NCBI RefSeq assembly: GCF_001657475.1 | Contig: NZ_LXEY01000019.1 | Location: 1-64,000 of the forward strand | Length of the DNA stretch: 64,000 nucleotides | Direction: 5' to 3' | From: Enteractinococcus helveticum | GTDB lineage: Bacteria > Actinomycetota > Actinomycetes > Actinomycetales > Micrococcaceae | In this document: one piece after another, positions 7,585 through 16,379 of the stretch | How positions within the stretch are numbered: the first letter of the stretch is position 1 | How the letters are laid out: the number at the start of each line of letters is the position of its first letter | The notes under the pieces: generated by a model | What the model was told of the DNA's origin: nothing | Seen by the model: only the letters and a program-made list of their open reading frames with translations | Database searches by the model: none | Translations under genes and position numbers: made by a program

Positions 7585-9549
7585 CTATTCACCAGCACTT
7601 TGGGTTGCTGAGGCTGGTTGCGTTACTGGTTGATGCTGTGGTGACGCTGTGGTGGCTGGGGTGCGGCTGGCCCGTAGGCCGTTGAGGATGACGAAAACTT
7701 CGGCGATCTCATGGACCAACACCACGGCGGTGAGTCCCAGCACGCCGGTGATGGCCAGGGGCATCAGCACAACGATGATGGCTAGGGACAGGATGATGTT
7801 TTGGTTGATGATCTGGCGTCCCCGCCGGGCATGGTCCATGGCGCGTGGGATCAGTCGCAGATCTTCGCCGGTGAAGGCGATGTCTGCGGACTCGATGGCG
7901 GCATCGGAGCCTTTCGTGCCCATGGCGATGCCGATGTCTGCGGAGGCTAGGGCGGGGGCGTCATTGATGCCGTCGCCGATCATCGCCACTGGGTTATGCT
8001 CACGCATGGCGGTCACGGCTTGGGCTTTGCCCTCCGGGCGGAGTTCGGCATGCACCTCGTCAATCCCAGCGGTGGTGGCTAAGGCGTGAGCGGTGCGGGT
8101 GTTGTCGCCGGTGAGCATGGTGGACGTTACCCCGGCTTCGGATAACCCACGGATGACGGTTGGCACTTCGGGGCGCAGTTCGTCGCGGACGCCGATCGCG
8201 CCGACGGGCCGGTCATCACGATGCACCACGACTACGGTCATGCCTTGGCCTTCTAGCTCATTTACCTGCTGGGTCAGGGGGCCTGGGGTCAGCCAGCGGG
8301 GGCTACCCACGGCGATCTGAGCGCCATCCACCAGACCGGTCATCCCGTGGCCGGCGGTCTCATGGACCTCGTGAGCCGTCAGGGTGTGGCTGGCAGCGGC
8401 GGTAATGGCGGCGGCTAATGGGTGGGTGCTATGGGCTTCCAGGGCCGCGGCCCAGTCGAGGACCTCTTGTTGTCTCGTGTCGTTTGTGGTGAGCACCTGG
8501 GTGACGGTGGGCTGGTTGCGGGTCAGGGTGCCGGTTTTATCCCAGGCCACTTGACGGATATCGCCGAAACGTTCAAAAGCGGCCCCGGATTTGAACACGA
8601 CCCCGAATTTACTGGCCGCCCCGATCCCGGAGACCACGGTCACCGGCACCGAAATCGCCAGTGCACAGGGCGAGGCTGCGACTAGGACCACCAGTGCGCG
8701 TTCGATCCAGACGCTGGGATCACCCAATAGGGCACCGATCACGGCGACCAGCAGCGCCAGGATGAGCACGCCCGGGACCAGGGGCCGGGCCAGGCGGTCG
8801 GCGATGCGGGCGCGTTGGCCTTTGTCATGTTGGGCCTGTTCGACCAGTTCCACTACCGTCGTTAGCGAGTTGTCGGTCCCGGCGGCCGTGGTTTCGATGT
8901 CCAGGGTCCCGGAGGTGTTGATCGACCCGGCCAGGACGTCGTCGCCAGGGGCCACCGCGACAGGGATGGATTCTCCGGTGATGGCTGACACGTCGAGGCT
9001 GCTGGACCCAGACCGGACGATGCCGTCGGTGGCCAGTCGTTCACCGGCGGCCAGGCGCAGGCGTTGACCGGGGACCAGTGTTTCCACGGGCATCGTGTGG
9101 GTGGTGTCGTTAACCACGACGGTGGCCGTGGTCGGGATGAGCGCTAGTAAGGACCGTAACCCCGAGCGGGCCTTGTCCATGGCCCGGTCTTCTAAGGCTT
9201 CGACAATGGAGTACAAAAAGGCTAAGGCGGCGGCTTCTTCAATGAACCCCAGCACCACCGCGCCGGTGGCACTGATGGTCATCAACAGTCCGATGCCGAG
9301 CCGTCCGGAGCGGAACAGCCCCCGCAGGGCTCCGGGTACAAACTGGGAGGCTCCGAACAGCAGGGAGGCCCAGAATAAGATTAAGGCTGCTAGGTCTAGT
9401 CCGTGACCGAACCATTCCAAGCCCAGCCCGACCAGCAGGGTGACCCCGGAGGTTGCGGGGATCAGGATGGCAGGATCGCCCCACCAGGGGGTGTGTTCTT
9501 CGGGTTCTAGGTGCGGGGTTGGTGCCGCACAGCCACATGCGTCTGCCAT
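7585..9549 (-). CDS. Heavy-metal P1B-type ATPase (Cd/Zn/Co type, SPC motif)
   Basis: A 654-residue ion-pumping ATPase. Visible landmarks: A-domain TGES (ITGESIPV), phosphorylation site DKTGTLT, HP motif (STHPLAAA), nucleotide-domain GDGINDAPAL, and membrane motif SPCALAIS in place of CPC. SPC with HE in the last helix pair (LVHEIAEV) is seen in the cobalt/cadmium/zinc side of the P1B family. There is no N-terminal HMA domain; instead a short cysteine-containing leader (ADACGCAAP). The ATG overlaps the TAA of the CmtR gene (TAATG), so regulator and pump form one operon, as in CmtR-CadA systems for cadmium and lead export. The metal itself is inferred. Confidence 0.85.
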   Translation of the reverse strand: MADACGCAAPTPHLEPEEHTPWWGDPAILIPATSGVTLLVGLGLEWFGHGLDLAALILFWASLLFGASQFVPGALRGLFRSGRLGIGLLMTISATGAVVLGFIEEAAALAFLYSIVEALEDRAMDKARSGLRSLLALIPTTATVVVNDTTHTMPVETLVPGQRLRLAAGERLATDGIVRSGSSSLDVSAITGESIPVAVAPGDDVLAGSINTSGTLDIETTAAGTDNSLTTVVELVEQAQHDKGQRARIADRLARPLVPGVLILALLVAVIGALLGDPSVWIERALVVLVAASPCALAISVPVTVVSGIGAASKFGVVFKSGAAFERFGDIRQVAWDKTGTLTRNQPTVTQVLTTNDTRQQEVLDWAAALEAHSTHPLAAAITAAASHTLTAHEVHETAGHGMTGLVDGAQIAVGSPRWLTPGPLTQQVNELEGQGMTVVVVHRDDRPVGAIGVRDELRPEVPTVIRGLSEAGVTSTMLTGDNTRTAHALATTAGIDEVHAELRPEGKAQAVTAMREHNPVAMIGDGINDAPALASADIGIAMGTKGSDAAIESADIAFTGEDLRLIPRAMDHARRGRQIINQNIILSLAIIVVLMPLAITGVLGLTAVVLVHEIAEVFVILNGLRASRTPATTASPQHQPVTQPASATQSAGE

Positions 9550-9911
9550 TACTGTGCACCCCCAGCGGTGTCGCAGCAGCCTTCGACCGGACAGGCCGGA
9601 TCGAGGCAGGCTTGGTTTTCATCCACAGCCAGGGTGGTTTCCACCAGTGCGCTGAGGGCTTGGGCCAGGTGGGCGTCGGCGATCGCATAGCGGGTGCGTC
9701 GGCCTTCGGGTTCGGCGACGACAATCCCACAATCGCGTAGGCAGGCCAGGTGGTTGGAGACGTTCGTGCGGGTCAGGCCCAAGTCTTCGGCGAGTCGAGC
9801 CGGGTAGCCGGGCTCATCGAGCAGGGATAAGAGAATTCGGGACCGGGTGGGATCGGCCATCGCTCGACCCAACCGGTTCATGACATCAAGACGAGAAGCA
9901 ATGGTCAGCAT
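9549..9911 (-). CDS. cmtR: CmtR-like ArsR-family cadmium/lead repressor
   Basis: A 120-residue winged-helix protein starting at the ATG 9911 (LTIASRLDVM). Sequence along the DNA-recognition helix (LGLTRTNVSNHLACLRDCGI) carries the two cysteines in the LxCLxxC arrangement used by CmtR (Cys57/Cys61 of the mycobacterial protein), and the tail is Cys-rich (NQACLDPACPVEGCC), supplying the third ligand region. CmtR leaves DNA on binding Cd(II) or Pb(II), derepressing the pump gene that overlaps it downstream. The first 190 bases are almost repeated around 10890-11004, where only a truncated copy remains. An operator with GGTCA...TGACC symmetry overlaps the start. Confidence 0.85.
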   Translation of the reverse strand: MLTIASRLDVMNRLGRAMADPTRSRILLSLLDEPGYPARLAEDLGLTRTNVSNHLACLRDCGIVVAEPEGRRTRYAIADAHLAQALSALVETTLAVDENQACLDPACPVEGCCDTAGGAQ

Positions 9912-10175
9912 GCACTGACCATACGCTGTGTGCTGACCTGTTGGCAAGGTGCCGCTGCATGCGCCAGGATCGCCGCGGTGGCGCCCTGGTCTTCGTTGGG
10001 GCCTTGTGGGAATTTTTGCCACGGTGGTCAGCCCGTTGTTAGGTCAGAGTACAGGAGGTGAATTCGGGACGGTAGGCCCCAGGGGCGTTCTCAAGAGGCT
10101 ATTTGACTGTTCTGGTGACACCAATAGCCTGTGCTGGCGGTAGATCTTCAAGGAGGTTCCTGCTGCCGCATGTGC

Positions 10176-10778
10176 CTATAGCCCGAAAGCGCCACCGCTG
10201 ATGAGGATGACCAGGCCCAGTCCAATGAGCACTGCTGGGAAAAGAATGTGCTCCCAACGTTCTAGGGCCTCGGCGATAGGTTTTCTGGAGGTGATCCATT
10301 TGGCCAGAAACACCAGGACGGCCACCAGTAGTAAAAAGACGATGCAGTAAGCAAGGACTGCACTCCAGCTGACGCTGACAAAGACGGGGACATAGACGCC
10401 CAGGTTATCGCCACCGTTTGCGAACGTCACGGCTGCCACGGTCCACACCGAGACTTGCTTGCCTTCCACTTGTGCTGCGTCGTCATCGTCTTCGCCGCGA
10501 TTTTGCCACGCCTGCCATGCCGCCCACAACCCGATCCCCAAGGGGAACAGACCAAAATAGGGCAACACTGCCTCCGGTAACAGGATCTGAGCTCCCAAAG
10601 CCGCCACCACTGCCGCGCTCAGAATGCCGAGAAAGCCGACATATTGCCCCAGCAGGATGCGACGGGTGGTTCCTGGTCGCCCTTGTCCTTGGCCGAAGAA
10701 TAGCGACAGAATAATGATGTCGTCGATGTTGGTGGCAATAAAGAGCCCGATGGCTTGCAGGATAGAGGAAAGTATCAC
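10176..10778 (-). CDS. cadD: CadD-family cadmium resistance transporter
   Basis: A 200-residue integral membrane protein with about five helices. The first helix carries the family feature ATNIDDIIILSLFF, with acidic residues inside the membrane, and a later helix has FANGGDNLGVYVP, again with an intramembrane Asp; these resemble ion-binding positions of CadD/LysE-type carriers. The loop GEDDDDAAQ is acidic. The start is GTG 10778 with GGAGG seven bases upstream; its GTGA overlaps the stop of the truncated CmtR. Such proteins lower cellular cadmium. The window-start fragment (1-114) is a diverged second copy. Confidence 0.8.
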   Translation of the reverse strand: MILSSILQAIGLFIATNIDDIIILSLFFGQGQGRPGTTRRILLGQYVGFLGILSAAVVAALGAQILLPEAVLPYFGLFPLGIGLWAAWQAWQNRGEDDDDAAQVEGKQVSVWTVAAVTFANGGDNLGVYVPVFVSVSWSAVLAYCIVFLLLVAVLVFLAKWITSRKPIAEALERWEHILFPAVLIGLGLVILISGGAFGL

Positions 10779-10975
10779 GCGTCAACCTCCTCAGTCTGAC
10801 TGCGGCCACGTAGGTGGCTCGATACGTTTGTTCGGGTCAGCCCTATGTGCTCGGCCAGCCCGGCCGGATAGCCGGGCGCATCGAGCAGGGATAAGAGAAT
10901 TCGGGACCGGGTGGGATCGGCCATCGCCCGACCCCACCGGTTCATGACATCAAGATGAGAAGCAATGGTCAGCAT
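10775..10975 (-). CDS. Truncated CmtR-like protein, DNA-binding part only
   Basis: A 66-residue product from ATG 10975. It equals the first about 55 residues of the CmtR at 9549-9911 (LTIASHLDVMNRWGRAMADP, then IGLTRTNVSSHL) and stops within the recognition-helix region: the metal-binding LACLRDC segment, the wing and the Cys-rich tail are replaced by RGRSQTEEVDA. It could still dimerise poorly or not at all, and would be blind to metal. Its stop overlaps the cadD start, so its main remaining role may be translational coupling of cadD. It may equally be a simple pseudogene. Confidence 0.6.
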   Translation of the reverse strand: MLTIASHLDVMNRWGRAMADPTRSRILLSLLDAPGYPAGLAEHIGLTRTNVSSHLRGRSQTEEVDA

Positions 10976-11046
10976 GCACTGACCATACACTGAGTGCTGA
11001 CCTATCCCCCAAAGGCCGCTGGTCCGTAGCGCAGGGTGCGGGGCGG

Positions 11047-11706
11047 TTAGGAGCTGGTGAGCACCGGGAAGAACACGACCACGACTGATGCGGCGACGGC
11101 GACATAGGTGATGGCCACCAGGGTCCCGGCCCAGGTGGCGGCAAACCGGACCAGCCTCGACGGTGCCGGGAGGATGCCATGGATCAGGTTGCGTATCGTG
11201 AGCAGCACAAACATGGGGATCATGGCCGCCCAGACGATCATGCAGTACAAGCACAGGATGTAGATCGAAAACAATGCCTGGGACCACAGCCAGATCACAA
11301 ACACCGTGCCGGCCGTCACCCCGGCCTGGAGCCCAAGCCAGTACCAGCGCCCGGCCCGGGCGCCAGAGAGCTGCAGCATGGCGGTGGCGATCACCACCGC
11401 AAACGCCACGATCCCGATGAACGGGTTGGGAAAGCCGAACAGTTCTGACTGCCAGGTGCCCATCACCCGCCCGCACGACACCCAGGGATTGACATCACAG
11501 CTGGTGACATGCTCTGGGTTGCGATACAGCGCGAGTCGTTCGGAGACCAAGATGACCGAGGCCACCCAACCCACTACGCCGGTAATCAACAGGATCCAGG
11601 CGAAGGGCCGGTGCCGGGCCCACCTGGGCATTGACGAGCCAGGGTGCTCGACGTCGGTGGGACGATGAGCTGGGGTCGCGGTGGGGGTGGTTGGTGGGGT
11701 GTTCAT
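11047..11706 (-). CDS. Vitamin K epoxide reductase (VKOR) family protein
   Basis: A 219-residue membrane protein with about five helices. It has the VKOR hallmarks: a luminal loop with paired cysteines (TSCDVNPWVSCG) after the first helix, the Ser/Thr near LFGFPNPF, and a CxxC in a later helix (ILCLYCMIV). Bacterial VKOR reoxidises a DsbA-like thiol oxidase using quinone, driving disulphide bond formation outside the cytoplasm. The DsbA-like gene lies three bases upstream, so the two form an oxidising pair. The extended N terminus is Pro/Thr-rich and unconserved. Confidence 0.85.
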   Translation of the reverse strand: MNTPPTTPTATPAHRPTDVEHPGSSMPRWARHRPFAWILLITGVVGWVASVILVSERLALYRNPEHVTSCDVNPWVSCGRVMGTWQSELFGFPNPFIGIVAFAVVIATAMLQLSGARAGRWYWLGLQAGVTAGTVFVIWLWSQALFSIYILCLYCMIVWAAMIPMFVLLTIRNLIHGILPAPSRLVRFAATWAGTLVAITYVAVAASVVVVFFPVLTSS

Positions 11707-11709
11707 GGT

Positions 11710-12420
11710 TTAGTTGGCCACCGCCGCGTCGAGTTCGGCGCGGAACTGCTCGACGGTATCTAGGGTCAGTGGTCGCCCGTCCAAGAAAAAGGTTGGCGTG
11801 CCCTGGACGCCCAGGGTGATGCCCTCGGCGACGTCGGCCTCAACGCGCGCGGTGGTCGCCGGGTCGGCGACTGCCGCGTCATAGGCGGCCAGATCTAAGC
11901 CCAGGTCTTGGGCGTAGTCGCGAAAGACCGGGCTTTGGTCCTGGGCGGCGTGGCTCCATTGCTCTTGGGTTTCAAACATTTTTTGATACATGGCCTCATA
12001 GGCGTCTTGTTGTGCGGCCGCTTCCACCGCCACGGCTGCGGTCATCGAGTTGGGGTGACCTGGCAGTGGGAAATACCGGTGCACAAAGGTCACCGTGTCG
12101 GTGTAGTCGGCCCGCAGCTCTTCGACCACCGGGTAGGCAGCAGCGCACCCTTCGCACTCAAAATCTAAAAACTCCACTAACACGGCTTGTTCATTGGGCG
12201 CTTGGGACAATACCCGGCTGTCCGGGCGGACCACCTGCGGGGCTTCTGGCGGGCCGGTTTGGGAGGTGGGTTCTGTAGTGGACTGTGCTTTAACGGCCAG
12301 CAGAGCTATGACGCCGGCCAGCACCACGGCAAGCAGACTCATCCAGACGATGACTTTGGCCTTGTTCGAGGTGGTGCCCGAGGTTGGGGGTGGGGTGTCC
12401 GGGCGGGGAGGGGTGCTCAT
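11710..12420 (-). CDS. Membrane-anchored DsbA-like thioredoxin-fold oxidase
   Basis: A 236-residue protein. Start set at ATG 12420, with GGAGG eight bases upstream; a longer frame lacks a ribosome site. Residues about 20-45 form a signal anchor (VIVWMSLLAVVLAGVIALLAV). The thioredoxin domain follows with active site FECEGCAA (CxxC) and the cis-Pro loop GVQGTPTFFLDG. It most resembles the DsbA/BdbD group used by actinobacteria for oxidative folding, recycled by VKOR, whose gene follows directly. In a copper block it may protect or oxidise extracytoplasmic thiols; that is inference. Confidence 0.85.
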   Translation of the reverse strand: MSTPPRPDTPPPTSGTTSNKAKVIVWMSLLAVVLAGVIALLAVKAQSTTEPTSQTGPPEAPQVVRPDSRVLSQAPNEQAVLVEFLDFECEGCAAAYPVVEELRADYTDTVTFVHRYFPLPGHPNSMTAAVAVEAAAQQDAYEAMYQKMFETQEQWSHAAQDQSPVFRDYAQDLGLDLAAYDAAVADPATTARVEADVAEGITLGVQGTPTFFLDGRPLTLDTVEQFRAELDAAVAN

Positions 12421-12504
12421 GGACGAGCCTCCGTTTCGGTTTGGTGACAAACGTGGTGCCTGTGACAAGGTGGTGAGTGCAGCGATCCTGGATTGGCCTT
12501 GGGG

Positions 12505-12837
12505 TCATGTGCAGGTGCAGCCCTGGGCAGAACAACAGTCCGGATCGATAGTCAGGGTCAACTCCAGCAGGTCCCCCAACGCAGTGGTCAGACGGGCATC
12601 GGCCAGATCGTACCAGATGTTGCGACCCTCGGCGGTCGTGGTCACGAGCCCGCACCCGCGCAGGCACCGCAGCTGATTCGACATGACCTGCTTGGAGACC
12701 CCCAGGTGTGCGGCCAACTCGGAGGGCCGGGCCCGACCGGCACGCAACCTCAACAAAATGCGGGTGCGGGTCTCATCCGATAGGGCATGGCCCAGCCGGG
12801 ACACGGCTGCGGTGTGGGTGAGCGAGGTCGTGGTCAT
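12505..12837 (-). CDS. ArsR/SmtB-family metal repressor (CmtR-related)
   Basis: A 110-residue winged-helix protein (SRLGHALSDETRTRILLRLRAG) with HTH LGVSKQVMSNQLRCLRGCGL. The LRCLRGC cysteine pair matches the CmtR site and the tail ends DCCSAQGCTCT, giving several extra thiols. It is therefore a thiolate-based sensor of soft metals such as Cd, Pb or Cu. It precedes the DsbA-VKOR pair on the same strand (85 bases) and is divergent from the TlpA-CcdA genes, so it could control both directions from the shared 150-base region. Confidence 0.8.
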   Translation of the reverse strand: MTTTSLTHTAAVSRLGHALSDETRTRILLRLRAGRARPSELAAHLGVSKQVMSNQLRCLRGCGLVTTTAEGRNIWYDLADARLTTALGDLLELTLTIDPDCCSAQGCTCT

Positions 12838-12985
12838 CTTGATAGATACTACAGCCTTTCATGTACCATTGCTGAGGGCTTGACACCGATCCGGTCGCCC
12901 CGGGTGATGTCTGGTGGTGTTGCAGGCCATTGGCATCTGGCCATGATCCGCTGGGTGCGTCCATCCGTGATCTCAGAAGGTGACC

Positions 12986-13609
12986 GTGACTTCCCTCCCA
13001 CCGAACCAGCCGCAGCCCACGCGCCGCCACGTCCTGACCGGAGCGTTGGCGACGTTATCTTTGCCACTACTGGCCGCGTGCAGCTCAAATGATGCCTTAG
13101 CCGACCAGGCCGGCAACGCCGGCAATAAAAACTACATCGCCGGCGACGGCTCCGTGATGGAGATCGCCGCTGACCAACGCGGCGAACCGGTGAAGTTTAC
13201 CTCCACCCTCTTTGACGGCACGTCCGTGGATACCGCCGACTGGCAGGGCGCACCGGTATTGCTGAACTTTTGGTACGCGGCGTGTGCCCCGTGTCGGGTG
13301 GAGGCCCCCGACTTAGCAGCCCTGCATGAAGAATTCGGCGACGATATCGCCTTTTTTGGGGTCAATGTCCGCGACAACCCGCCCACAGCTCAAGCCTTTG
13401 AACGCAACTTTGGCATCGAGTACCCCTCCATGGAAGAACAATCCGGAAACGTGTTACTGGCCATGGGCGACTATGTCTCCCCACAGGCTGTACCGACCAC
13501 GTTGGTCCTGGATCGACACACCAGAGTCGCAGCCCGCATCCTGGGGATCGCAGAACACTCCACCTTGCGATCCTTGCTGACCACCGCGCTGACCGAGGAC
13601 CTATCGTGA
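12986..13609 (+). CDS. TlpA/ResA-like thioredoxin lipoprotein
   Basis: A 207-residue exported protein. Start taken at GTG 12986, five bases after AGAAGG; a GTG six bases earlier is in frame. The leader has twin-arginine-like TRRHVLTGA and a lipobox LLAAC, so it is a lipoprotein. The mature domain carries [12 protein letters not shown] (CxxC) and a cis-Pro segment AVPTTLVLD. Such proteins reduce apocytochrome c or other thiols, using electrons from CcdA. The stop overlaps the CcdA start by four bases (GTGA), supporting partnership. Confidence 0.85.
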   Translation: MTSLPPNQPQPTRRHVLTGALATLSLPLLAACSSNDALADQAGNAGNKNYIAGDGSVMEIAADQRGEPVKFTSTLFDGTSVDTADWQGAPVLLNFWYAACAPCRVEAPDLAALHEEFGDDIAFFGVNVRDNPPTAQAFERNFGIEYPSMEEQSGNVLLAMGDYVSPQAVPTTLVLDRHTRVAARILGIAEHSTLRSLLTTALTEDLS

Positions 13610-14379
13610 CGAACGTGCTGACGGCTAGCAATAACGTCTTTGCCGAAATCGCTCTGGACGGCTCCCTATTACTAGCCGTGCCCGTGGCCATCCTGGCGGG
13701 CCTGGTGTCGTTTTTATCCCCGTGCGTGCTGCCCCTCGTGCCTGGGTATCTGGGCTATGTCACCGGGCTGACCGGAGTGAATCTGCACGACCAACAACGC
13801 GGCCGGATGTTTGCCGGCATGAGCCTGTTCGTTTTAGGCTTCACCCTCGTGTTTGTGGTATTGGGTTTGGTGTTTTCCTCGGTGTTTGTCTGGCTGCAAC
13901 GCGACGGGCAATGGCTCACCCAAGTGCTCGGCGGGGTGGTGATCTTGATGGGGGTGGCGTTTATGGGCGGCCTGTCCTGGTTTCAACGCGACCGCAAAAT
14001 CAACTACCGACCCCGCGCCGGACTGCTCGGGGCCCCACTGCTGGGCGTGATCTTTGGACTGGGCTGGGCTCCGTGTATTGGCCCAACGATCTCGGCGGTG
14101 TTAATGCTGTCCACCGCGGGCTCCCCCGACCCGCTGCGTGGCGGGTTGCTGGCCTTTGTCTACTGTCTGGGCTTGGGCGTGCCCTTTATCCTCATCGCTT
14201 TAGGCTTCAACAAGCTCACCGGCACCCTGGCGTTTTTCCGCCGTCACCAACACACCATGACCCGCCTGGGCGGGGGACTGCTCATCGGGCTGGGCATCTT
14301 GATGGTCTCCGGGATCTGGAGCACCTGGGTCATCGAACTCCAGACCTGGTTTGCCAACGAAGTCCGACTCCCCATCTAA
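13606..14379 (+). CDS. ccdA: CcdA-type cytochrome c biogenesis/thiol-electron transporter
   Basis: A 257-residue membrane protein with six to seven helices. Two conserved cysteines lie in matching positions of the two repeats: [17 protein letters not shown] and [15 protein letters not shown], the pair that shuttles electrons from cytoplasmic thioredoxin outward. GTG start overlaps tlpA. CcdA supplies reductant to TlpA/ResA; System II cytochrome c assembly additionally needs ResB and CcsA/B, and both are found at 23.6-26.2 kb on the other strand. A fragment of a second ccdA lies beside those. The C-terminal [11 protein letters not shown] motif is shared by both copies. Confidence 0.85.
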   Translation: MTNVLTASNNVFAEIALDGSLLLAVPVAILAGLVSFLSPCVLPLVPGYLGYVTGLTGVNLHDQQRGRMFAGMSLFVLGFTLVFVVLGLVFSSVFVWLQRDGQWLTQVLGGVVILMGVAFMGGLSWFQRDRKINYRPRAGLLGAPLLGVIFGLGWAPCIGPTISAVLMLSTAGSPDPLRGGLLAFVYCLGLGVPFILIALGFNKLTGTLAFFRRHQHTMTRLGGGLLIGLGILMVSGIWSTWVIELQTWFANEVRLPI

Positions 14380-14401
14380 GCGCATATCGCCGGGGCGCTT
14401 A
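14377..14401 (+). terminator. Short hairpin after ccdA
   Basis: TAAGCGC and GCGCTTA form a 7-base stem around an 11-base loop, beginning at the ccdA stop codon. There is no T run, so a factor-independent role is uncertain. Confidence 0.35.
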
Positions 14402-14558
14402 GGGCTGGGGTAATCACCAGCATGTTGCATAAAGCGTTCAACCATGGTTTCCCGATGAGCAGTCATACAATTTTCTGGATCGTAAGCACTTCGTCCTGCG
14501 CCTGTCTCCTCCTATGCTAGAAAGACGCCGACGAAGCGTCTTCACCGTTATGTTGGGT

Positions 14559-14570
14559 TACCATGGCTAT
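14559..14570 (+). promoter_or_regulatory. -10 element placing a leaderless start at 14571
   Basis: TACCAT at 14559-14564 is followed by six bases and then the ATG of the ArsR gene; no ribosome site exists. The spacing puts the transcript start at or next to the A of ATG. The paralogue at 44480 has exactly the same arrangement (TATCAT, six bases, ATG). Confidence 0.5.
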
Positions 14571-14942
14571 ATGACGGTGCACGACGACAATGCTCTCGAT
14601 GATTTTGCCACAGCAGCCTATGCGCACTTGTTCCAGGCCCTGGCTGATCCGACGCGACTTGCCATTGTGCAGCATTTAGCCTCAGGAGAACATCGCGTCC
14701 GCGATTTGGTAGATCATATGGGGCTAGCGCAGTCGACCGTCAGTAAGCATCTGCGCTTCTTATTAGAATGTGAGCTCATCAATCCGCGGCCTGACGGGCG
14801 AGCTACCTGGTATGCCCTAGCAGAGCCAGCGTTGTTGAAGATTTTGATTGCGGCGGCTGAAAAGATGTTAGAAGTCACCGGTAAAAGTGTCCAACTCTGT
14901 GTGCATCTGCGGCTCGGCGACGCAGAGACGTCAGCAGAGTAG
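14571..14942 (+). CDS. ArsR/CzrA-like metal repressor (island copy)
   Basis: A 123-residue winged-helix repressor: AYAHLFQALADPTRLAIVQH, then HTH LVDHMGLAQSTVSKHL and wing PDGRATWYALAE. The alpha-5 helix (LLKILIAAAEKML) and C-terminal CVHLRL hold His and Asp candidates as in zinc sensors of the CzrA/SmtB type; the N-terminal helix lacks arsenic-type cysteine pairs. It sits upstream of a CDF exporter it likely controls, although 390 bases separate them. The pair is duplicated at 44480-45798. Translation is probably leaderless. Confidence 0.8.
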   Translation: MTVHDDNALDDFATAAYAHLFQALADPTRLAIVQHLASGEHRVRDLVDHMGLAQSTVSKHLRFLLECELINPRPDGRATWYALAEPALLKILIAAAEKMLEVTGKSVQLCVHLRLGDAETSAE

Positions 14943-15233
14943 CGCGAGACCACAGCAGATAACCAGGGCTGGTGCGTAGAAGCCTAGGGAAGTCTCCGTC
15001 GTTCAGTAGAGCCTCCACTATTGGTATTCACGATGTCTTGACTATCACAGTGGCCCATCTGGATCTCAGGTTCCACACTGCTTTCTACGACGTACTTGAC
15101 GCATCAATCATTACCATGCTGGTTGTTGCAGAGACACCGGGCCCTGTAAGGATATGTCGTATCCCCTGGTACTTGCGCTTCTTTATGTGCTCTGAAAATG
15201 TCGTTGGGCAAGGGGTCGAGCCAGGCTTTCGTT

Positions 15234-15281
15234 GATATAATCGCTAAGCGGCGATAATATACCCATATAGCGATGATATGT
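15234..15281. promoter_or_regulatory. ArsR-type operator region before the CDF gene
   Basis: GATATAATCGC (15234-15244) and GCGATAATATA (15251-15261) form an inverted repeat with 9 of 11 positions matching, followed by a smaller CATAT...ATATG repeat at about 15264-15280. The GCGATAAT-type words also occur around the start of the paralogous ArsR gene at 44480 (GTTATCATCGC). AT-rich dyads of this kind are typical operators for ArsR/SmtB repressors. The rest of 14943-15233 holds no gene I can support. Confidence 0.5.
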
Positions 15282-15333
15282 TCGTTTGATCATCATTGTG
15301 GCATTGTGCATGACGACGAGGAGAGACAGAAGT

Positions 15334-16275
15334 ATGGGTGCTGGACACGATCATGGGCCGAGCGCGGAAGATGTGGCAAAGGCACCTGATGTAAGAAACA
15401 GGTTAGCTATTGCCTTTTCGCTGATTTTCAGCATCGTGGTGGCTCAAGGGATTGGCGCCTGGTTGTCGGGCAGTCTTGCTCTGTTGACAGATATGGTGCA
15501 CTCGTTGACCGACTCCATGGGGCTGTTGGTCGCGCTGGTGGCTGCGATCCTCATGCTCCGTCAGCCCAACGACAAACGAACATGGGGTTATCGACGCATT
15601 GAGGTGATTGCTGCCTTGATCCAAGCCCTGTTGTTGTTCGGTGTCGGCATCTACGCGCTCATCGAAGGTGTTGACCGTTGGCAGAACCCGCCTGAGGTGG
15701 ACGGTCAGCAGGTCTTGATTTTTGGGCTCATCGGCTTGACGCTCAACGTTGCCGCGATGCTTGTGTTGGCCAGCCGCCGTGGCGCAAATTTCAATATGAA
15801 AGCCGCATTCCTTGAAGTGACCATGGACGCGCTGACCACCTTGGCTGTCATTGCATCAGCAATCATTATGATGACCACCGGCTACCAACGAGCCGATACT
15901 CTTGCGGCCTTTGTCATCGCCGTACTGATCTTGCCCCGGGCTGCCCTGCTGGTGCGGGACACCGTGAAAGTGCTCATGGAGTTTACCCCCGAGGGGCTGG
16001 ATCTGGAGAAGGTCCGAGAGCATATCCTTGAACAACCTCATGTGCTTGACGTGCATGATCTCCATGCCTCCACGGTGGCCACGGGATTGCCCACACTGTC
16101 CGCTCATGTGGTGATTGAAGATCGATGCTTCGAAAGCGGCCACGCACCAGAAATTCTCGCGACATTGCAAGAATGCGTCGCCGAGCATTTTGACGTGACT
16201 ATCCACCACGCGACGTTCCAGCTAGAGACCCAGCGACATCACGCGCAGGAGCCTGACGGCGCATTTCACCCGTAA
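15334..16275 (+). CDS. CDF zinc/cadmium exporter (CzcD-like, island copy)
   Basis: A 313-residue CDF protein from ATG 15334, preceded by GAGGAGAGAC. N terminus GAGHDHGPS supplies histidines. Helix 2 has the full LLTDMVHSLTDS (D, H, D). Helix 5 reads AFLEVTMDAL: the usual His is Glu, the Asp is kept; the paralogue at 44857 has the same substitution. The cytoplasmic domain has DVHDLHAST and later HHATFQLE, normal for the zinc-binding C-terminal domain. It exports Zn or related metals by proton exchange; control by the ArsR upstream is inferred from synteny in both copies. Confidence 0.85.
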   Translation: MGAGHDHGPSAEDVAKAPDVRNRLAIAFSLIFSIVVAQGIGAWLSGSLALLTDMVHSLTDSMGLLVALVAAILMLRQPNDKRTWGYRRIEVIAALIQALLLFGVGIYALIEGVDRWQNPPEVDGQQVLIFGLIGLTLNVAAMLVLASRRGANFNMKAAFLEVTMDALTTLAVIASAIIMMTTGYQRADTLAAFVIAVLILPRAALLVRDTVKVLMEFTPEGLDLEKVREHILEQPHVLDVHDLHASTVATGLPTLSAHVVIEDRCFESGHAPEILATLQECVAEHFDVTIHHATFQLETQRHHAQEPDGAFHP

Positions 16276-16379
16276 TGCACTTCCCGTAGCGCGAGCCCTC
16301 AAACTCTCTGGCGGGCTGCATCATCGTTGAAATCAACCGGGGTTGTTCCGGTGGCGCATTGACTCAGCAATGGCGCTTA

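Larger units (their letters stand above)
9795..11004. repeat. Pair of about 150-base direct repeats (cmtR 5' region)
   Basis: Bases about 9795-9942 and 10859-11004 are near-identical, with a constant offset of 1064 bases. They cover the first part of cmtR and its upstream operator: the same GGTCAGCATGCACTGACC palindrome (9903-9920 and 10967-10984) and the same ACCATAC...GTGCTGACCT upstream. A few scattered substitutions separate them, so this is a fairly recent duplication. Between the copies lie the rest of the first unit and cadD. Confidence 0.75.

Noticed and set aside
1-10289. Recent duplication of cadD
   Set aside because: The two tails differ at many third codon positions, so they are old homologues and not a recent copy.
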